Assembly (NCBI RefSeq): GCF_002027705.1
Contig: NZ_MBTG01000030.1
Location: 17,557-81,556 of the forward strand
Reading direction: 5' to 3'
DNA length: 64,000 nt
Source of the DNA: Paenibacillus ferrarius
Lineage (GTDB): Bacteria > Bacillota > Bacilli > Paenibacillales > NBRC-103111
The notes under the pieces are model-generated. The model was not told the origin of the DNA and made no database searches. It saw nothing but the letters and a program-made list of their open reading frames with translations. The stretch's first letter is position 1. Every line of letters begins with the position of its first letter. The position numbers and the translations under genes were made by a program. Below, piece after piece: positions 24,062 through 32,188 of this stretch.

Positions 24062-25459
24062 ATGAGCAAAGGGCGCGTTGTAACAATTACAGGGCCAGTC
24101 GTCGACATTGAGTTCGAACGCGGACAACTCCCTGAAATCTTGAATGCCATCAAGATTGAAAAAAATGATAATGGCGTACTATCCACAATGACAGTCGAAG
24201 CAGCTGTTCACCTTGGTGACAACCTGGTTCGTTGTATCGCAATGTCCTCAACTGACGGACTTGTGCGTGGAGCAGTAGCTACAGATACAAAAGCTGCAAT
24301 TACTGTACCAGTTGGAGCAGCAACACTAGGTCGCGTGTTTAACGTATTGGGAGATCCAATCGATGGAATCGAAGAAGTTGACCGTACATTAACAAGCGGC
24401 ATTCACAAAGAAGCTCCAGCTTTCGACAACTTGTCAACAAAAGCAGAGATTCTTGAAACAGGAATCAAAGTTATTGACCTCATGGCTCCTTATGTTAAGG
24501 GTGGTAAAATCGGTCTCTTCGGCGGCGCGGGTGTAGGTAAAACCGTAACCATGCAAGAGCTGATCCACAACATTGCACAAGAGCATGGCGGTATCTCCGT
24601 TTTCGCAGGCGTTGGTGAGCGTACTCGTGAAGGTAATGACCTTTACCACGAGATGAAAGACTCCGGCGTTATCGCAAAAACAGCGATGGTATTCGGTCAA
24701 ATGAACGAGCCTCCAGGCGCACGTCTTCGCGTAGCTTTGTCCGGTTTGACAATGGCTGAGTACTTCCGTGATGAAGAAGGCAAAGACGTTCTACTTTTCA
24801 TCGATAACATCTTCCGCTTTACACAAGCAGGTTCTGAGGTTTCCGCATTGCTGGGTCGTATGCCATCAGCAGTAGGTTACCAACCAACTCTGGCAACAGA
24901 GATGGGGCAACTGCAAGAGCGTATTACGTCCACGAAAAAAGGTTCCGTTACTTCCATTCAAGCGATTTACGTTCCTGCCGATGACTACACGGATCCGGCT
25001 CCAGCAACGGCTTTCGCTCACTTGGACGCAACAACGAACTTGGAGCGTAGTATTGCAGCAGCAGGTATTTTCCCTGCGGTAGATCCACTTGCTTCTTCTT
25101 CCCGTATCTTGACGCCAGAAACACTTGGCGAAGATCACTATAGAACAGCACAAGGCGTTAAACAAATTCTTCAACGTTACAAAGAGCTTCTGGATATTAT
25201 CGCGATCTTGGGTATGGATGAGTTGTCCGATGAGGACAAATTGACTGTACACCGTGCGCGTCGTCTTCGCTTGTTCTTGTCTCAGCCGCTTCACGTTGCT
25301 GAGCCGTTCAACGGTTTCCCAGGTCTTTATGTACCATTGAAAGAAACAGTGCGCAGCTTCAAAGAAATCCTTGAAGGTAAGCACGACAACCTTCCTGAAG
25401 TGGCTTTCCACAACGTGGGAACGATCGAGGACGCTATCGAGAAAGCAAAAACACTGTAA
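24062..25459 (+). CDS. atpD: ATP synthase F1 subunit beta
   Basis: 465 residues, the catalytic subunit. The P-loop GGAGVGKTV is at about residues 152-160, the catalytic Glu is in VGERTREGNDLY, and Walker B is VLLFIDNIFRF. ALLGRMPSAVGYQPTL and the C-terminal DELSDEDKL (the DELSEED regulatory motif) are present. Codon use is strongly biased. Confidence 0.98.
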   Translation: MSKGRVVTITGPVVDIEFERGQLPEILNAIKIEKNDNGVLSTMTVEAAVHLGDNLVRCIAMSSTDGLVRGAVATDTKAAITVPVGAATLGRVFNVLGDPIDGIEEVDRTLTSGIHKEAPAFDNLSTKAEILETGIKVIDLMAPYVKGGKIGLFGGAGVGKTVTMQELIHNIAQEHGGISVFAGVGERTREGNDLYHEMKDSGVIAKTAMVFGQMNEPPGARLRVALSGLTMAEYFRDEEGKDVLLFIDNIFRFTQAGSEVSALLGRMPSAVGYQPTLATEMGQLQERITSTKKGSVTSIQAIYVPADDYTDPAPATAFAHLDATTNLERSIAAAGIFPAVDPLASSSRILTPETLGEDHYRTAQGVKQILQRYKELLDIIAILGMDELSDEDKLTVHRARRLRLFLSQPLHVAEPFNGFPGLYVPLKETVRSFKEILEGKHDNLPEVAFHNVGTIEDAIEKAKTL

Positions 25460-25485
25460 GTTTGGCATAACGCCAACGCAGTAAT

Positions 25486-25526
25486 GCTTACGAAGCCAGT
25501 TTTGCCTAGCAAAACTCTAAGGGAGG
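25486..25526 (+). repeat. Hairpin-Shine-Dalgarno module before atpC
   Basis: GCTTACGAAG, then the perfect hairpin AGTTTTGC-CTA-GCAAAACT (25498-25516), then CTAAGGGAGG, the atpC ribosome site. It matches the 39-nt repeats before mnaA, with both stem arms changed together. Confidence 0.8.
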
Positions 25527-25535
25527 AGAATCCAA

Positions 25536-25940
25536 GTGAGTACATTCCTACTGGAAATTGTTACCCCGGAGCGCAAAGTGTACGCTGAACAAGCGAGCAT
25601 GATTAGCGTGAAGGGTGTCGAAGGGGAGCTTGGAATTCTGCCGAATCACATTCCACTGGTCACTCCATTGAAAATTGCGCCGATTACTGTGAAGAAACAG
25701 GGCTCTAAAGACGAAATCATCGCGGTTAACGGCGGTTTCATGGAAGTGCGCAAGGATAAGGTGGTTATATTGGCGGAAAGCGCCGAGCTGCCAGAACAAA
25801 TTGATATCGATCGCGCGAAAGCTGCGAAAGAGCGTGCGGAGAAACGCCTTGCTGAAACGAAGCAAGATAACGTTGACTTCAAACGTGCGGAAGCTTCTTT
25901 GCAAAGAGCAGTGAACCGTATCAGTGTGTCCGGGAAATAA
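25536..25940 (+). CDS. atpC: ATP synthase F1 subunit epsilon
   Basis: 134 residues from GTG with GGGAGGAG upstream. Epsilon couples rotation to F0 and can inhibit ATP hydrolysis. The N-terminal beta sandwich shows EIVTPERKVYAEQASMIS and GELGILPNHIPLVTPLKI. A C-terminal helical hairpin (ERAEKRLAET) follows. It ends the operon before a terminator. Confidence 0.95.
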   Translation: MSTFLLEIVTPERKVYAEQASMISVKGVEGELGILPNHIPLVTPLKIAPITVKKQGSKDEIIAVNGGFMEVRKDKVVILAESAELPEQIDIDRAKAAKERAEKRLAETKQDNVDFKRAEASLQRAVNRISVSGK

Positions 25941-25955
25941 ATAGATGTTTGACGA

Positions 25956-25990
25956 AAAGCGGGGGAACTTTGGTTCCTCCGCTTTTTTGT
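25956..25990 (+). terminator. Terminator of the atp operon
   Basis: AAAGCGGGGGAAC, TTTG loop, GTTCCTCCGCTTT: a long stem with one bulge, ending in TTTTTT. Confidence 0.9.
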
Positions 25991-26080
25991 TTTAGATCCT
26001 TGGAGTTGGACAAATTCCGACAATCGCGGTTAAACCTAGCTAGCGATGATTAAGTTCTTCTGGCATTATGCTGAAAGGCA

Positions 26081-26124
26081 AAAGGACTGCCTCAAGGTGC
26101 ATTGCCCTTGAAAGACAGTCCTTT
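26081..26124 (-). terminator. Terminator of the 98-residue gene on the - strand
   Basis: AAAGGACTG (26081-26089) and CAGTCCTTT (26116-26124) form a 9-bp stem with an inner CAAGG/CCTTG pair. Read on the - strand the stem is followed by TTGCCTTTC, a weak T-tract. Confidence 0.6.
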
Positions 26125-26147
26125 GCCCCGATGAGGGAATTCAACAT

Positions 26148-26444
26148 TTAAACGTGATGCCAAGCCGTAGGTTGTCCTGTTTTGGGACAGGATGGGAACG
26201 TATCACCGATCTTAAGCTCAATTTTTTGCCCATCGGCGTCTTGATAGTAGCCAGCTTCAGTTACTTTATCGCCTGTTTTATGTTGATGATTCGCATGTCG
26301 CCATGTGGTTTCCTTGCCCGAGACTGGGCAATTAGGAAATTCATCACCGTGTGATAATTGAAGCGTTTTGCCTGCTGCACAAACGTATTTTCCTGTTTCC
26401 TCAACTTTTTCATTCGTCCGATGTAGATCAGTAGCTGTTTTCAT
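26148..26444 (-). CDS. Small protein of two tandem YjzC-like repeats, function unknown
   Basis: 98 residues, no signal peptide or membrane segment. GGGAGGA lies upstream of its ATG at 26444. It is an internal duplication: residues ~9-50 and ~55-98 share the pattern G-x-Y-x5-G-x4-L-x2-GD-x-FP-x-CP-x2-G-x2-T-x-W-x-H. The first copy has GKYVCAAGKTLQLSHGDEFP and the second GYYQDADGQKIELKIGDTFP. The GDxFP...W pattern resembles the small YjzC family of Bacilli. One conserved Cys-Pro and His-rich ends per repeat leave open metal binding, but I see no full zinc-ribbon set. It sits alone between atpC and nuoA, opposite in strand to both. Confidence 0.7.
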   Translation of the reverse strand: MKTATDLHRTNEKVEETGKYVCAAGKTLQLSHGDEFPNCPVSGKETTWRHANHQHKTGDKVTEAGYYQDADGQKIELKIGDTFPSCPKTGQPTAWHHV

Positions 26445-26626
26445 GTGAAATCATCCTCCCTTTCATCAATTCATGGCTTTGTGGAGGTTGTCCTCCATTT
26501 TTCCACTGCATAGTATTACCCACCTATCCCGATTACTAACCATCTCCGATAAGGTCGTGAGTATTTCAGGATAGATTTGGGAAATCTACGTTCTAAGCCT
26601 GAATATGTGACGTTTGGAATTAGCCA

Positions 26627-26655
26627 TCGACGCCTAAAAGGCTTTTTGATATAAT
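26627..26655 (+). promoter_or_regulatory. Promoter of the nuo operon
   Basis: An extended -10 TGATATAAT (26647-26655) with a weak -35 TCGACG (26627-26632) at 17 nt. The -10 block is identical to that of upp. The rest of the 285-base gap from 26445 shows no other clear element. Confidence 0.6.
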
Positions 26656-26729
26656 ATTGAAGGTGAATATTTCCAAATGGAATAGTAGATGTAAGTCAAG
26701 CAAATCAGAATGGAGGCGGTTACATTCAA

Positions 26730-27098
26730 ATGATGTATACAAATAACTATGTAATCGTAGCGGTATTTCTAGGGTTGGGTATTTTCCTTCCCATAGCAGC
26801 GCTGACGATAGGCAAATGGTTAAGACCGAGTAAACCCGTCGAAGAGAAGTACACGACGTATGAGAGTGGAAACGAACCTGTAGGTGAGGGACAAATTCGG
26901 TTTAATATTCGCTATTATTTGTTTGCTTTGATGTTTGTCATCTTTGATGTGGAGACCGTATTTCTGTATCCGTGGGCAGTCGCTTTTAATCAGCTTGGAC
27001 TTTTTGCTTTAGTGGAAATGTGTATTTTTGTAGCCTTGCTTGCCATAGGATTAATATACGCTTGGAAGAAGAAGGTGCTGCAATGGACTTCAGTCTAG
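26730..27098 (+). CDS. nuoA: NADH-quinone oxidoreductase subunit A
   Basis: 122 residues (the second ATG at 26733 is also possible) with a GGAGG site upstream. Three membrane helices are visible. The conserved loop KYTTYESGNEPVGEGQIRFNIRYY and the FVIFDVETVFLYPWA segment, with acidic residues in the membrane, are typical of NuoA, which borders the quinone site. First gene of an 11-gene operon. Confidence 0.95.
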   Translation: MMYTNNYVIVAVFLGLGIFLPIAALTIGKWLRPSKPVEEKYTTYESGNEPVGEGQIRFNIRYYLFALMFVIFDVETVFLYPWAVAFNQLGLFALVEMCIFVALLAIGLIYAWKKKVLQWTSV

Positions 27099-27601
27099 AG
27101 TCGATATCTCCCGAGGAACGGGAAGAGTTAAACCGCAATGTCTTTATGACAACACTGGAGCAAGTGAAGGCGTGGGCTCGCAGTAATTCGCTTTGGCCAC
27201 TAACGTTTGGCCTGGCCTGTTGTGCCATTGAAATGATGGGAACAGGCGGGTCTCATTATGATTTGGATCGATTCGGAGTCATCTTCCGTACGTCTCCCCG
27301 GCAATCGGATGTCATGATTGTAGCAGGGACGGTTACGAAGAAAATGGCTCCTTTGCTGCGCCGTCTTTATGAACAAATGCCCGAGCCCAAGTGGGTTATT
27401 GCTATGGGATCCTGCGCGACAGCGGGCGGGCCGTACGTGAAATCGTATTCTGTTGTAAAAGGCGTCGATCAAATCGTGCCTGTGGATGTGTATATTCCTG
27501 GTTGTCCGCCGAATCCAGCTGCACTTATTTATGGCATCAATAAGCTTCAGGAGAAAATTCGCTATGAAGCGAAGACTGGGAAGCAGGTGACCAATCGATG
27601 A
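27083..27601 (+). CDS. nuoB: NADH-quinone oxidoreductase subunit B
   Basis: 172 residues from the ATG at 27083, which has GAAGGTG upstream and overlaps nuoA by 16 bases. The frame is open to 27020 but the extra part has no family similarity. NuoB carries the terminal 4Fe-4S cluster N2; the ligands are the adjacent cysteines in LACCAIEMM, one in GSCATAGG and one in PGCPPNP. Confidence 0.95.
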   Translation: MDFSLESISPEEREELNRNVFMTTLEQVKAWARSNSLWPLTFGLACCAIEMMGTGGSHYDLDRFGVIFRTSPRQSDVMIVAGTVTKKMAPLLRRLYEQMPEPKWVIAMGSCATAGGPYVKSYSVVKGVDQIVPVDVYIPGCPPNPAALIYGINKLQEKIRYEAKTGKQVTNR

Positions 27602-28698
27602 GCGATGAGAAGAAGCCGGAAGGGAAGGTCGAGCCTAAGGCTGACCAAACTCCTGCTGAGGAAGCTAAACAGAAGAATGAATCGCCGCTGGAGAAAGCAG
27701 CGGATGAAATAGGCGAGCTTACGCCAGAAGCGAGCTCTCACGAGACTCCGCTTAGCGCGGACGTGCAAGCAGCTGTTGATCGCGCGGCGGAGAATCAGGC
27801 TGCTGATCCTGCTGCGCAAACGACGAGTGAGCCAAGCGACGCGCCTGCGGCCGAGCTTGCCGAGCGCGCGCCAATCGCTGACGCAGCGAACAGCAGCGAA
27901 GCTGCGCAGACGACCGATACGGCGTCTGATGCGCCGAAGAGCGACGACGCAGCGCAAGCAGCGGAACCTGCTGCGGAGGTCAAGGCCAGCGACGCTGCGG
28001 CTGAGCGCGCCGCGGCGAGAGCCGCCCGCCTCGCAGCGCGGGCGGCCGCCGAGCCGACGGGCGAGCCCGCGTCGGCCGCAACGGCAACCCCTGCGCCTGC
28101 CGCCGCAGGGGACGACGAGAAGGCGGCCAAAGCCCAGGCCGCCGCAGAAGCCCGCGCCGCGCGAGCAAGCGCACGCGCGAAGACCGAATCGGCGGAGCCT
28201 GATGCGCCGAAAGTGCCTTCACCGAACCAGCCGCTGCTGGACCGGCTGGTCGCGATCTTGAAGGCCGACGTTGGCGAAGACGCCGTCGTCGACGCTTTCA
28301 TCAACGAAAGGGACGCGCATCGTCCTTACGTGGTCATTCACAGCTCGCGCTGGCCGCAGGCCGCGTTGACGCTGAGGGATCACGAAGAGCTGCGCTGCGA
28401 CTACTTGCGCAATCTCTCCGGTGTGGATCAAGAAACGCACCTCGAGGTGGCGTATCATCTGCTTTCCCTCACACACAAGCAAGAATACTGTGTGAAAGTG
28501 AAAACAGACCGGGAGCAGCCAAGCATTCCGTCCGTTGCCCTTACATGGCCTACCGCTGATTGGAATGAGCGGGAAGTGTACGATCTACTGGGGATTGATT
28601 TCCCTGGACATCCCAACTTAGTACGCATCATGATGCCTGACGATTGGGTCGGCCATCCGCTGCGCAAAGATTACGAACCGCTCGACCCGGAGGTGTAG
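27598..28698 (+). CDS. nuoC: NADH-quinone oxidoreductase subunit C with long Ala/Glu-rich N-terminal extension
   Basis: 366 residues, about twice the usual NuoC length. The NuoC domain occupies only the last 155-160 residues (from PNQPLLDRLVAIL), with LRNLSGVD, LTWPTADWNEREVYDLLGIDFPGHPNL and HPLRKDYEP. The first 200 residues are low-complexity, rich in Ala, Glu, Asp, Ser and later Ala/Arg (RAAARAARLAARAAA), with no signal peptide, and probably disordered. DNA of the extension is strikingly GC-rich from about 27,790 to 28,240. The start overlaps the nuoB stop by four bases (ATGA), so the extension is part of the gene, not a mis-called start. The extension's role is unknown. Confidence 0.93.
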   Translation: MSDEKKPEGKVEPKADQTPAEEAKQKNESPLEKAADEIGELTPEASSHETPLSADVQAAVDRAAENQAADPAAQTTSEPSDAPAAELAERAPIADAANSSEAAQTTDTASDAPKSDDAAQAAEPAAEVKASDAAAERAAARAARLAARAAAEPTGEPASAATATPAPAAAGDDEKAAKAQAAAEARAARASARAKTESAEPDAPKVPSPNQPLLDRLVAILKADVGEDAVVDAFINERDAHRPYVVIHSSRWPQAALTLRDHEELRCDYLRNLSGVDQETHLEVAYHLLSLTHKQEYCVKVKTDREQPSIPSVALTWPTADWNEREVYDLLGIDFPGHPNLVRIMMPDDWVGHPLRKDYEPLDPEV

Positions 28699-28701
28699 CA
28701 T

Positions 28702-29802
28702 TTGTTACGGACAGAAGAGCTCCTGTTAAATGTTGGTCCTCAGCATCCAAGTACGCATGGGGTTTTCCGCGTCATTGTGAAGCTGGATGGAGAAATAATC
28801 AAAGAAGCTATACCCGTCATGGGCTATCTACATAGAGGAACTGAGAAGCTTGCAGAGAATCTCAGCTACACACAAATTATTCCATACACAGACCGCATGG
28901 ACTATGTTTCGGCCATGACCACCAACTATGTGCTGGTGAATGCCGTGGAGAAAATGATGCAGCTTGAAGTACCGGAGCGCGCAGAGTTCCTTCGTCTGAT
29001 CGTCATGGAGCTTCAGCGTATTGCCTCTCACATGGTGTGGTGGGGAACTTATCTGCTCGACATTGGAGCCATGAGCCCATTCCTTTACGCCTTCCGAGAT
29101 CGTGAGATCATCATCGATCTGTTCAATGAGCTTTGTGGAGCGCGTCTGACCTACAACTACATGCGCGTAGGCGGTGTGAAGTGGGACGCTCCGGAAGGTT
29201 GGATCGAGAAAGTTAAGAAATTTATCCCGTATATGTACGGTAAATTAGAAGAATATCACACTCTGGTCACAGGGAATGAAATTTTCCTCTCCCGGATCAA
29301 GGGAGTAGGCAAGTATGATGCGGCTACAGCCATTGCATACGGCCTTAGCGGCGCGAACTTGCGATGTACTGGTGTAGACTGGGATATCCGCAAAACGCAG
29401 CCCTACAGCCTGTACAGCCGCTTCCAGTTCGATGTGCCAGTTCGCAGCGGCGGTGATTGCTACGATCGTTATTTGCTGCGTATGGAGGAAGTGAAGCAAT
29501 CGCTTCGCATTCTGGAGCAAGCTGTGGAGCAATTTCCGGAGCAAGGCGAAACTATGGGCAAAGTTCCCAGAGTGATTCGTCCGCCAGAAGGGGAAGTCTA
29601 CTCCGCCATTGAGTCTCCACGTGGAGAAATTGGCTGCTATATTATTTCCAGAGGGAAGCAAGAGCCTTTCCGTTTGAAATTCCGCAGACCTTCTTTTGTG
29701 AATCTGCAAATTTTGCCCAAGCTGCTGGTGGGTGAGACGATGACCAATCTGATTACGATTCTGGGCGGCATTGATATTGTCGTTGGGGAGGTGGATGCCT
29801 AA
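28702..29802 (+). CDS. nuoD: NADH-quinone oxidoreductase subunit D
   Basis: 366 residues from a TTG start with GGAGGTG upstream. It resembles the large subunit of NiFe hydrogenases without the metal cysteines and forms the quinone pocket with NuoB. LLNVGPQHPSTHGVFRV holds the conserved His, and YTDRMDYVSAM and the C-terminal NLITILGGIDIVVGEVD are typical. The stop overlaps the nuoH start (TAATG). Confidence 0.96.
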   Translation: MLRTEELLLNVGPQHPSTHGVFRVIVKLDGEIIKEAIPVMGYLHRGTEKLAENLSYTQIIPYTDRMDYVSAMTTNYVLVNAVEKMMQLEVPERAEFLRLIVMELQRIASHMVWWGTYLLDIGAMSPFLYAFRDREIIIDLFNELCGARLTYNYMRVGGVKWDAPEGWIEKVKKFIPYMYGKLEEYHTLVTGNEIFLSRIKGVGKYDAATAIAYGLSGANLRCTGVDWDIRKTQPYSLYSRFQFDVPVRSGGDCYDRYLLRMEEVKQSLRILEQAVEQFPEQGETMGKVPRVIRPPEGEVYSAIESPRGEIGCYIISRGKQEPFRLKFRRPSFVNLQILPKLLVGETMTNLITILGGIDIVVGEVDA

Positions 29803-30809
29803 TGGTCAATTTACTGGAAGAGAGTCTAACGTGGACGAACTTCTTCGTTTTCCTATTCTGGGGCGTGGTCATGCTGATGCTCGTTCTAGGCTTCGTTACG
29901 TATGCGATTTACTTTGAGCGCAAGGTGATTGGCTGGATGCAGATGCGGATCGGACCCAACCGAACGGGCCCCTTTGGGCTTTTGCAGAGTGTTGCGGACG
30001 TATTCAAGCTGTTGATCAAGGAAGATACGATTCCCAAGAAGGCGGAGCGCGAGCTCTTCATTCTGGCACCAATTATTACGTTTATCCCTTCGTTCACGAT
30101 TATTGCTACGATTCCGTTCTCGGATCGGATGTTTAACGCGAATTTAAATGTCGGCTTGCTCTTTTACGTGGCCCTTACGGGAATTTCTACAATCGGTATT
30201 ATCCTCGGAGGCTGGGCATCCAATAACAAATACGCGCTGCTAGGCGGTATGCGTTCTGCGGCCCAAATGATTAGCTACGAGGTTCCGCTGGTTATTTCCG
30301 TTATTGGCGTCATCATGATGACAGGCAGTCTAAATCTGCATACCATCGTTGATCATCAATCCGGCGGTTTCTGGCATTGGAATTTCATTCCTCAGATCTT
30401 AGGCTTTATCATCTTTGCGATTGCCGGTGTATCTGAGCTGAATCGTACGCCTTTTGATCTGCCGGAAGCGGAATCCGAGCTTGTTGCCGGTTATCACGTG
30501 GAATACAGCGGTTTCCGTTTTGCTTTCTTTATGCTATCGGAGTATGTCTATGTGTTCGTTATTGCTTCTTTGACAAGCTTAATTTTCCTAGGCGGCTGGC
30601 ATGCGCCGTTCCCTTTCCTTGATTTCATTCCAGGGATTATCTGGTTCTTGCTGAAATTCTCCTTCATCGTGTTCTTCCTGTTCTGGCTGCGCGCGACGCT
30701 GCCACGGGTACGGGTTGACCAATTGATGGGGTTCGGCTGGAAAGTGCTGCTGCCATTAGCACTGGCTAATATGCTGATTACAGCGATCATTATGACCATT
30801 ACCAAATAA
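29802..30809 (+). CDS. nuoH: NADH-quinone oxidoreductase subunit H
   Basis: 335 residues with about eight membrane helices. The quinone-channel loop reads QMRIGPNRTGPFGLLQSVADVFKLLIKED (split at about residues 47-75), and the acidic loop NRTPFDLPEAESELVAGYHVEYSG is present. It joins the quinone site to the proton-pumping arm. Confidence 0.96.
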   Translation: MVNLLEESLTWTNFFVFLFWGVVMLMLVLGFVTYAIYFERKVIGWMQMRIGPNRTGPFGLLQSVADVFKLLIKEDTIPKKAERELFILAPIITFIPSFTIIATIPFSDRMFNANLNVGLLFYVALTGISTIGIILGGWASNNKYALLGGMRSAAQMISYEVPLVISVIGVIMMTGSLNLHTIVDHQSGGFWHWNFIPQILGFIIFAIAGVSELNRTPFDLPEAESELVAGYHVEYSGFRFAFFMLSEYVYVFVIASLTSLIFLGGWHAPFPFLDFIPGIIWFLLKFSFIVFFLFWLRATLPRVRVDQLMGFGWKVLLPLALANMLITAIIMTITK

Positions 30810-30834
30810 ATCTTTGGCTTGCGGAATCTAGTAG

Positions 30835-30874
30835 GCTTTCGAAGTCAGTTTTGCTAAAGCGAAACTCGAAGGAG
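30835..30874 (+). repeat. Hairpin-Shine-Dalgarno module before nuoI
   Basis: GCTTTCGAAGTC, then the hairpin AGTTTTGCT-AA-AGCGAAACT (30847-30866; 9 bp with one G-T pair), then CGAAGGAGG. It fills the only sizeable gap inside the nuo operon and resembles the modules before atpC and mnaA. Confidence 0.75.
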
Positions 30875-30882
30875 GGAAATGA

Positions 30883-31335
30883 ATGAAGGGCATAATGAAA
30901 GGTTTAGGCGTAACGTTCAAAAGTATGACGCAGAAAAAAATAACGTACGCATACCCTGACGTCCCGCTCAAAATGCCGGATCGCTTTCGCGGTATTCAAT
31001 ATTTTGATCCAGAGAAATGTATTGTGTGCAATCAATGTGCGCGCGTTTGCCCAACAGAATGTATTACTTTGACGGGGAAAGCGAACCCAGACCCTGAGAA
31101 GAAGGGGAAGGTTATTGATACGTATGACATCAACTTCGAAATTTGCATTTTGTGCGATCTGTGCACAGAGGTTTGTCCGACGGAAGCGATTGTCATGACG
31201 AACAATTTTGAGTTGAGCTCCTACAGTCGAGATGATTTGTTCAAAAACATGCAGTGGTTAAGTCAAAATACGCAAAATATTCGCCAGGAGAACAATTCGG
31301 CCATGCCAAAAGGGGGGGCCAAGAAAGATGTTTAA
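30883..31335 (+). CDS. nuoI: NADH-quinone oxidoreductase subunit I
   Basis: 150 residues. Two 4Fe-4S ferredoxin motifs are intact, CIVCNQCARVCP and CILCDLCTEVCP, carrying clusters N6a and N6b. In this operon, without NuoE/F/G, NuoI is the likely entry point for electrons from a soluble donor. The stop overlaps nuoJ by 8 bases. Confidence 0.95.
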   Translation: MKGIMKGLGVTFKSMTQKKITYAYPDVPLKMPDRFRGIQYFDPEKCIVCNQCARVCPTECITLTGKANPDPEKKGKVIDTYDINFEICILCDLCTEVCPTEAIVMTNNFELSSYSRDDLFKNMQWLSQNTQNIRQENNSAMPKGGAKKDV

Positions 31336-31858
31336 CGGAATTGGGGATTTCTTATCCAGCGGTTCAAGTTGGGCGTTCTTCATCTTCGCATTGCTCGCTA
31401 TTGGCGGGGCTATCTTCATGATTTCTTTTACCAAGGTTGTCCATATGGTCATTGCCGTCGCTCTTACGTTCATCAGCTTGGCAGGCTTGTATGTCATTCT
31501 TGAAGCTGAGTTTGTTGCCTTCGTACAGGTATTGATCTATGCCGGTGCGATCTCCATTCTGATGATTTTCGGTATTATGATGACGAAGCACAGGCAAGGG
31601 GAAGAAGAGGAGCCTAGACGTCCTTGGCAGGAAGGCTTAGCCATAGTAGGGGCGCTGGCGTTGTTCGGAGTCCTGTTTTATGCCATCCAAAAGACGACTT
31701 TCGTCTCTTCCGGCACGCTGGAAGCTGGCAAAGACAATACGTTGGAAATCGGGAAGCTGCTGTATAACGAGCATGTTATTCCATTCGAAATTATGTCCGT
31801 ACTGCTCACGGTAGCCTTCATCGGTGCCATTGTAGTCGCGAAAAGAGAGGAGGATTAA
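31328..31858 (+). CDS. nuoJ: NADH-quinone oxidoreductase subunit J
   Basis: 176 residues with five membrane helices. EAEFVAFVQVLIYAGAISILMIFGIMM is the pi-bulge helix region typical of NuoJ. It starts inside the end of nuoI, showing translational coupling. Confidence 0.93.
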   Translation: MFNGIGDFLSSGSSWAFFIFALLAIGGAIFMISFTKVVHMVIAVALTFISLAGLYVILEAEFVAFVQVLIYAGAISILMIFGIMMTKHRQGEEEEPRRPWQEGLAIVGALALFGVLFYAIQKTTFVSSGTLEAGKDNTLEIGKLLYNEHVIPFEIMSVLLTVAFIGAIVVAKREED

Positions 31859-31861
31859 GCT

Positions 31862-32173
31862 ATGGGCACAATTATTACTCCCTACCTCACCTTGGCTGCA
31901 ATCCTGTTCTGTATTGGTTTGTACGGAGCATTATCGAAGAAAAATGGGGTTATTGTTCTGCTCTCCATCGAGCTTATGCTCAATGCGGTGAATTTGAACT
32001 TGATCGCCTTCTCGAAGCTTGGTGACCACCCGGCATTAACGGGGCAGATTTTCTCGCTGTTCAACATTACGATTGCAGCTGCTGAGGCGGCTGTGGGCAT
32101 TGCGATTCTAATTACGATTTATCGCAATAAAGGGACAGTCGATGTAACGGATTTGGATTCTATGAAGCGCTAG
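31862..32173 (+). CDS. nuoK: NADH-quinone oxidoreductase subunit K
   Basis: 103 residues with three membrane helices. The conserved membrane Glu residues are in LLSIELMLNAVNLN and AAEAAVGIAI, both needed for proton transfer. GAGGAGG precedes the ATG only three bases after nuoJ. Confidence 0.95.
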   Translation: MGTIITPYLTLAAILFCIGLYGALSKKNGVIVLLSIELMLNAVNLNLIAFSKLGDHPALTGQIFSLFNITIAAAEAAVGIAILITIYRNKGTVDVTDLDSMKR

Positions 32174-32188
32174 GAGGCTAACAAGGAT

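Noticed and set aside
27020..27082. Longer NuoB start
   Set aside because: The extra 21 residues lie deep in nuoA, lack a ribosome site and are not part of the NuoB family; ATG 27083 is better.
27776..28261. Arg/Pro-rich frame and its - strand counterparts inside nuoC
   Set aside because: High GC of the NuoC extension keeps several frames open; only the nuoC frame links to a conserved domain.
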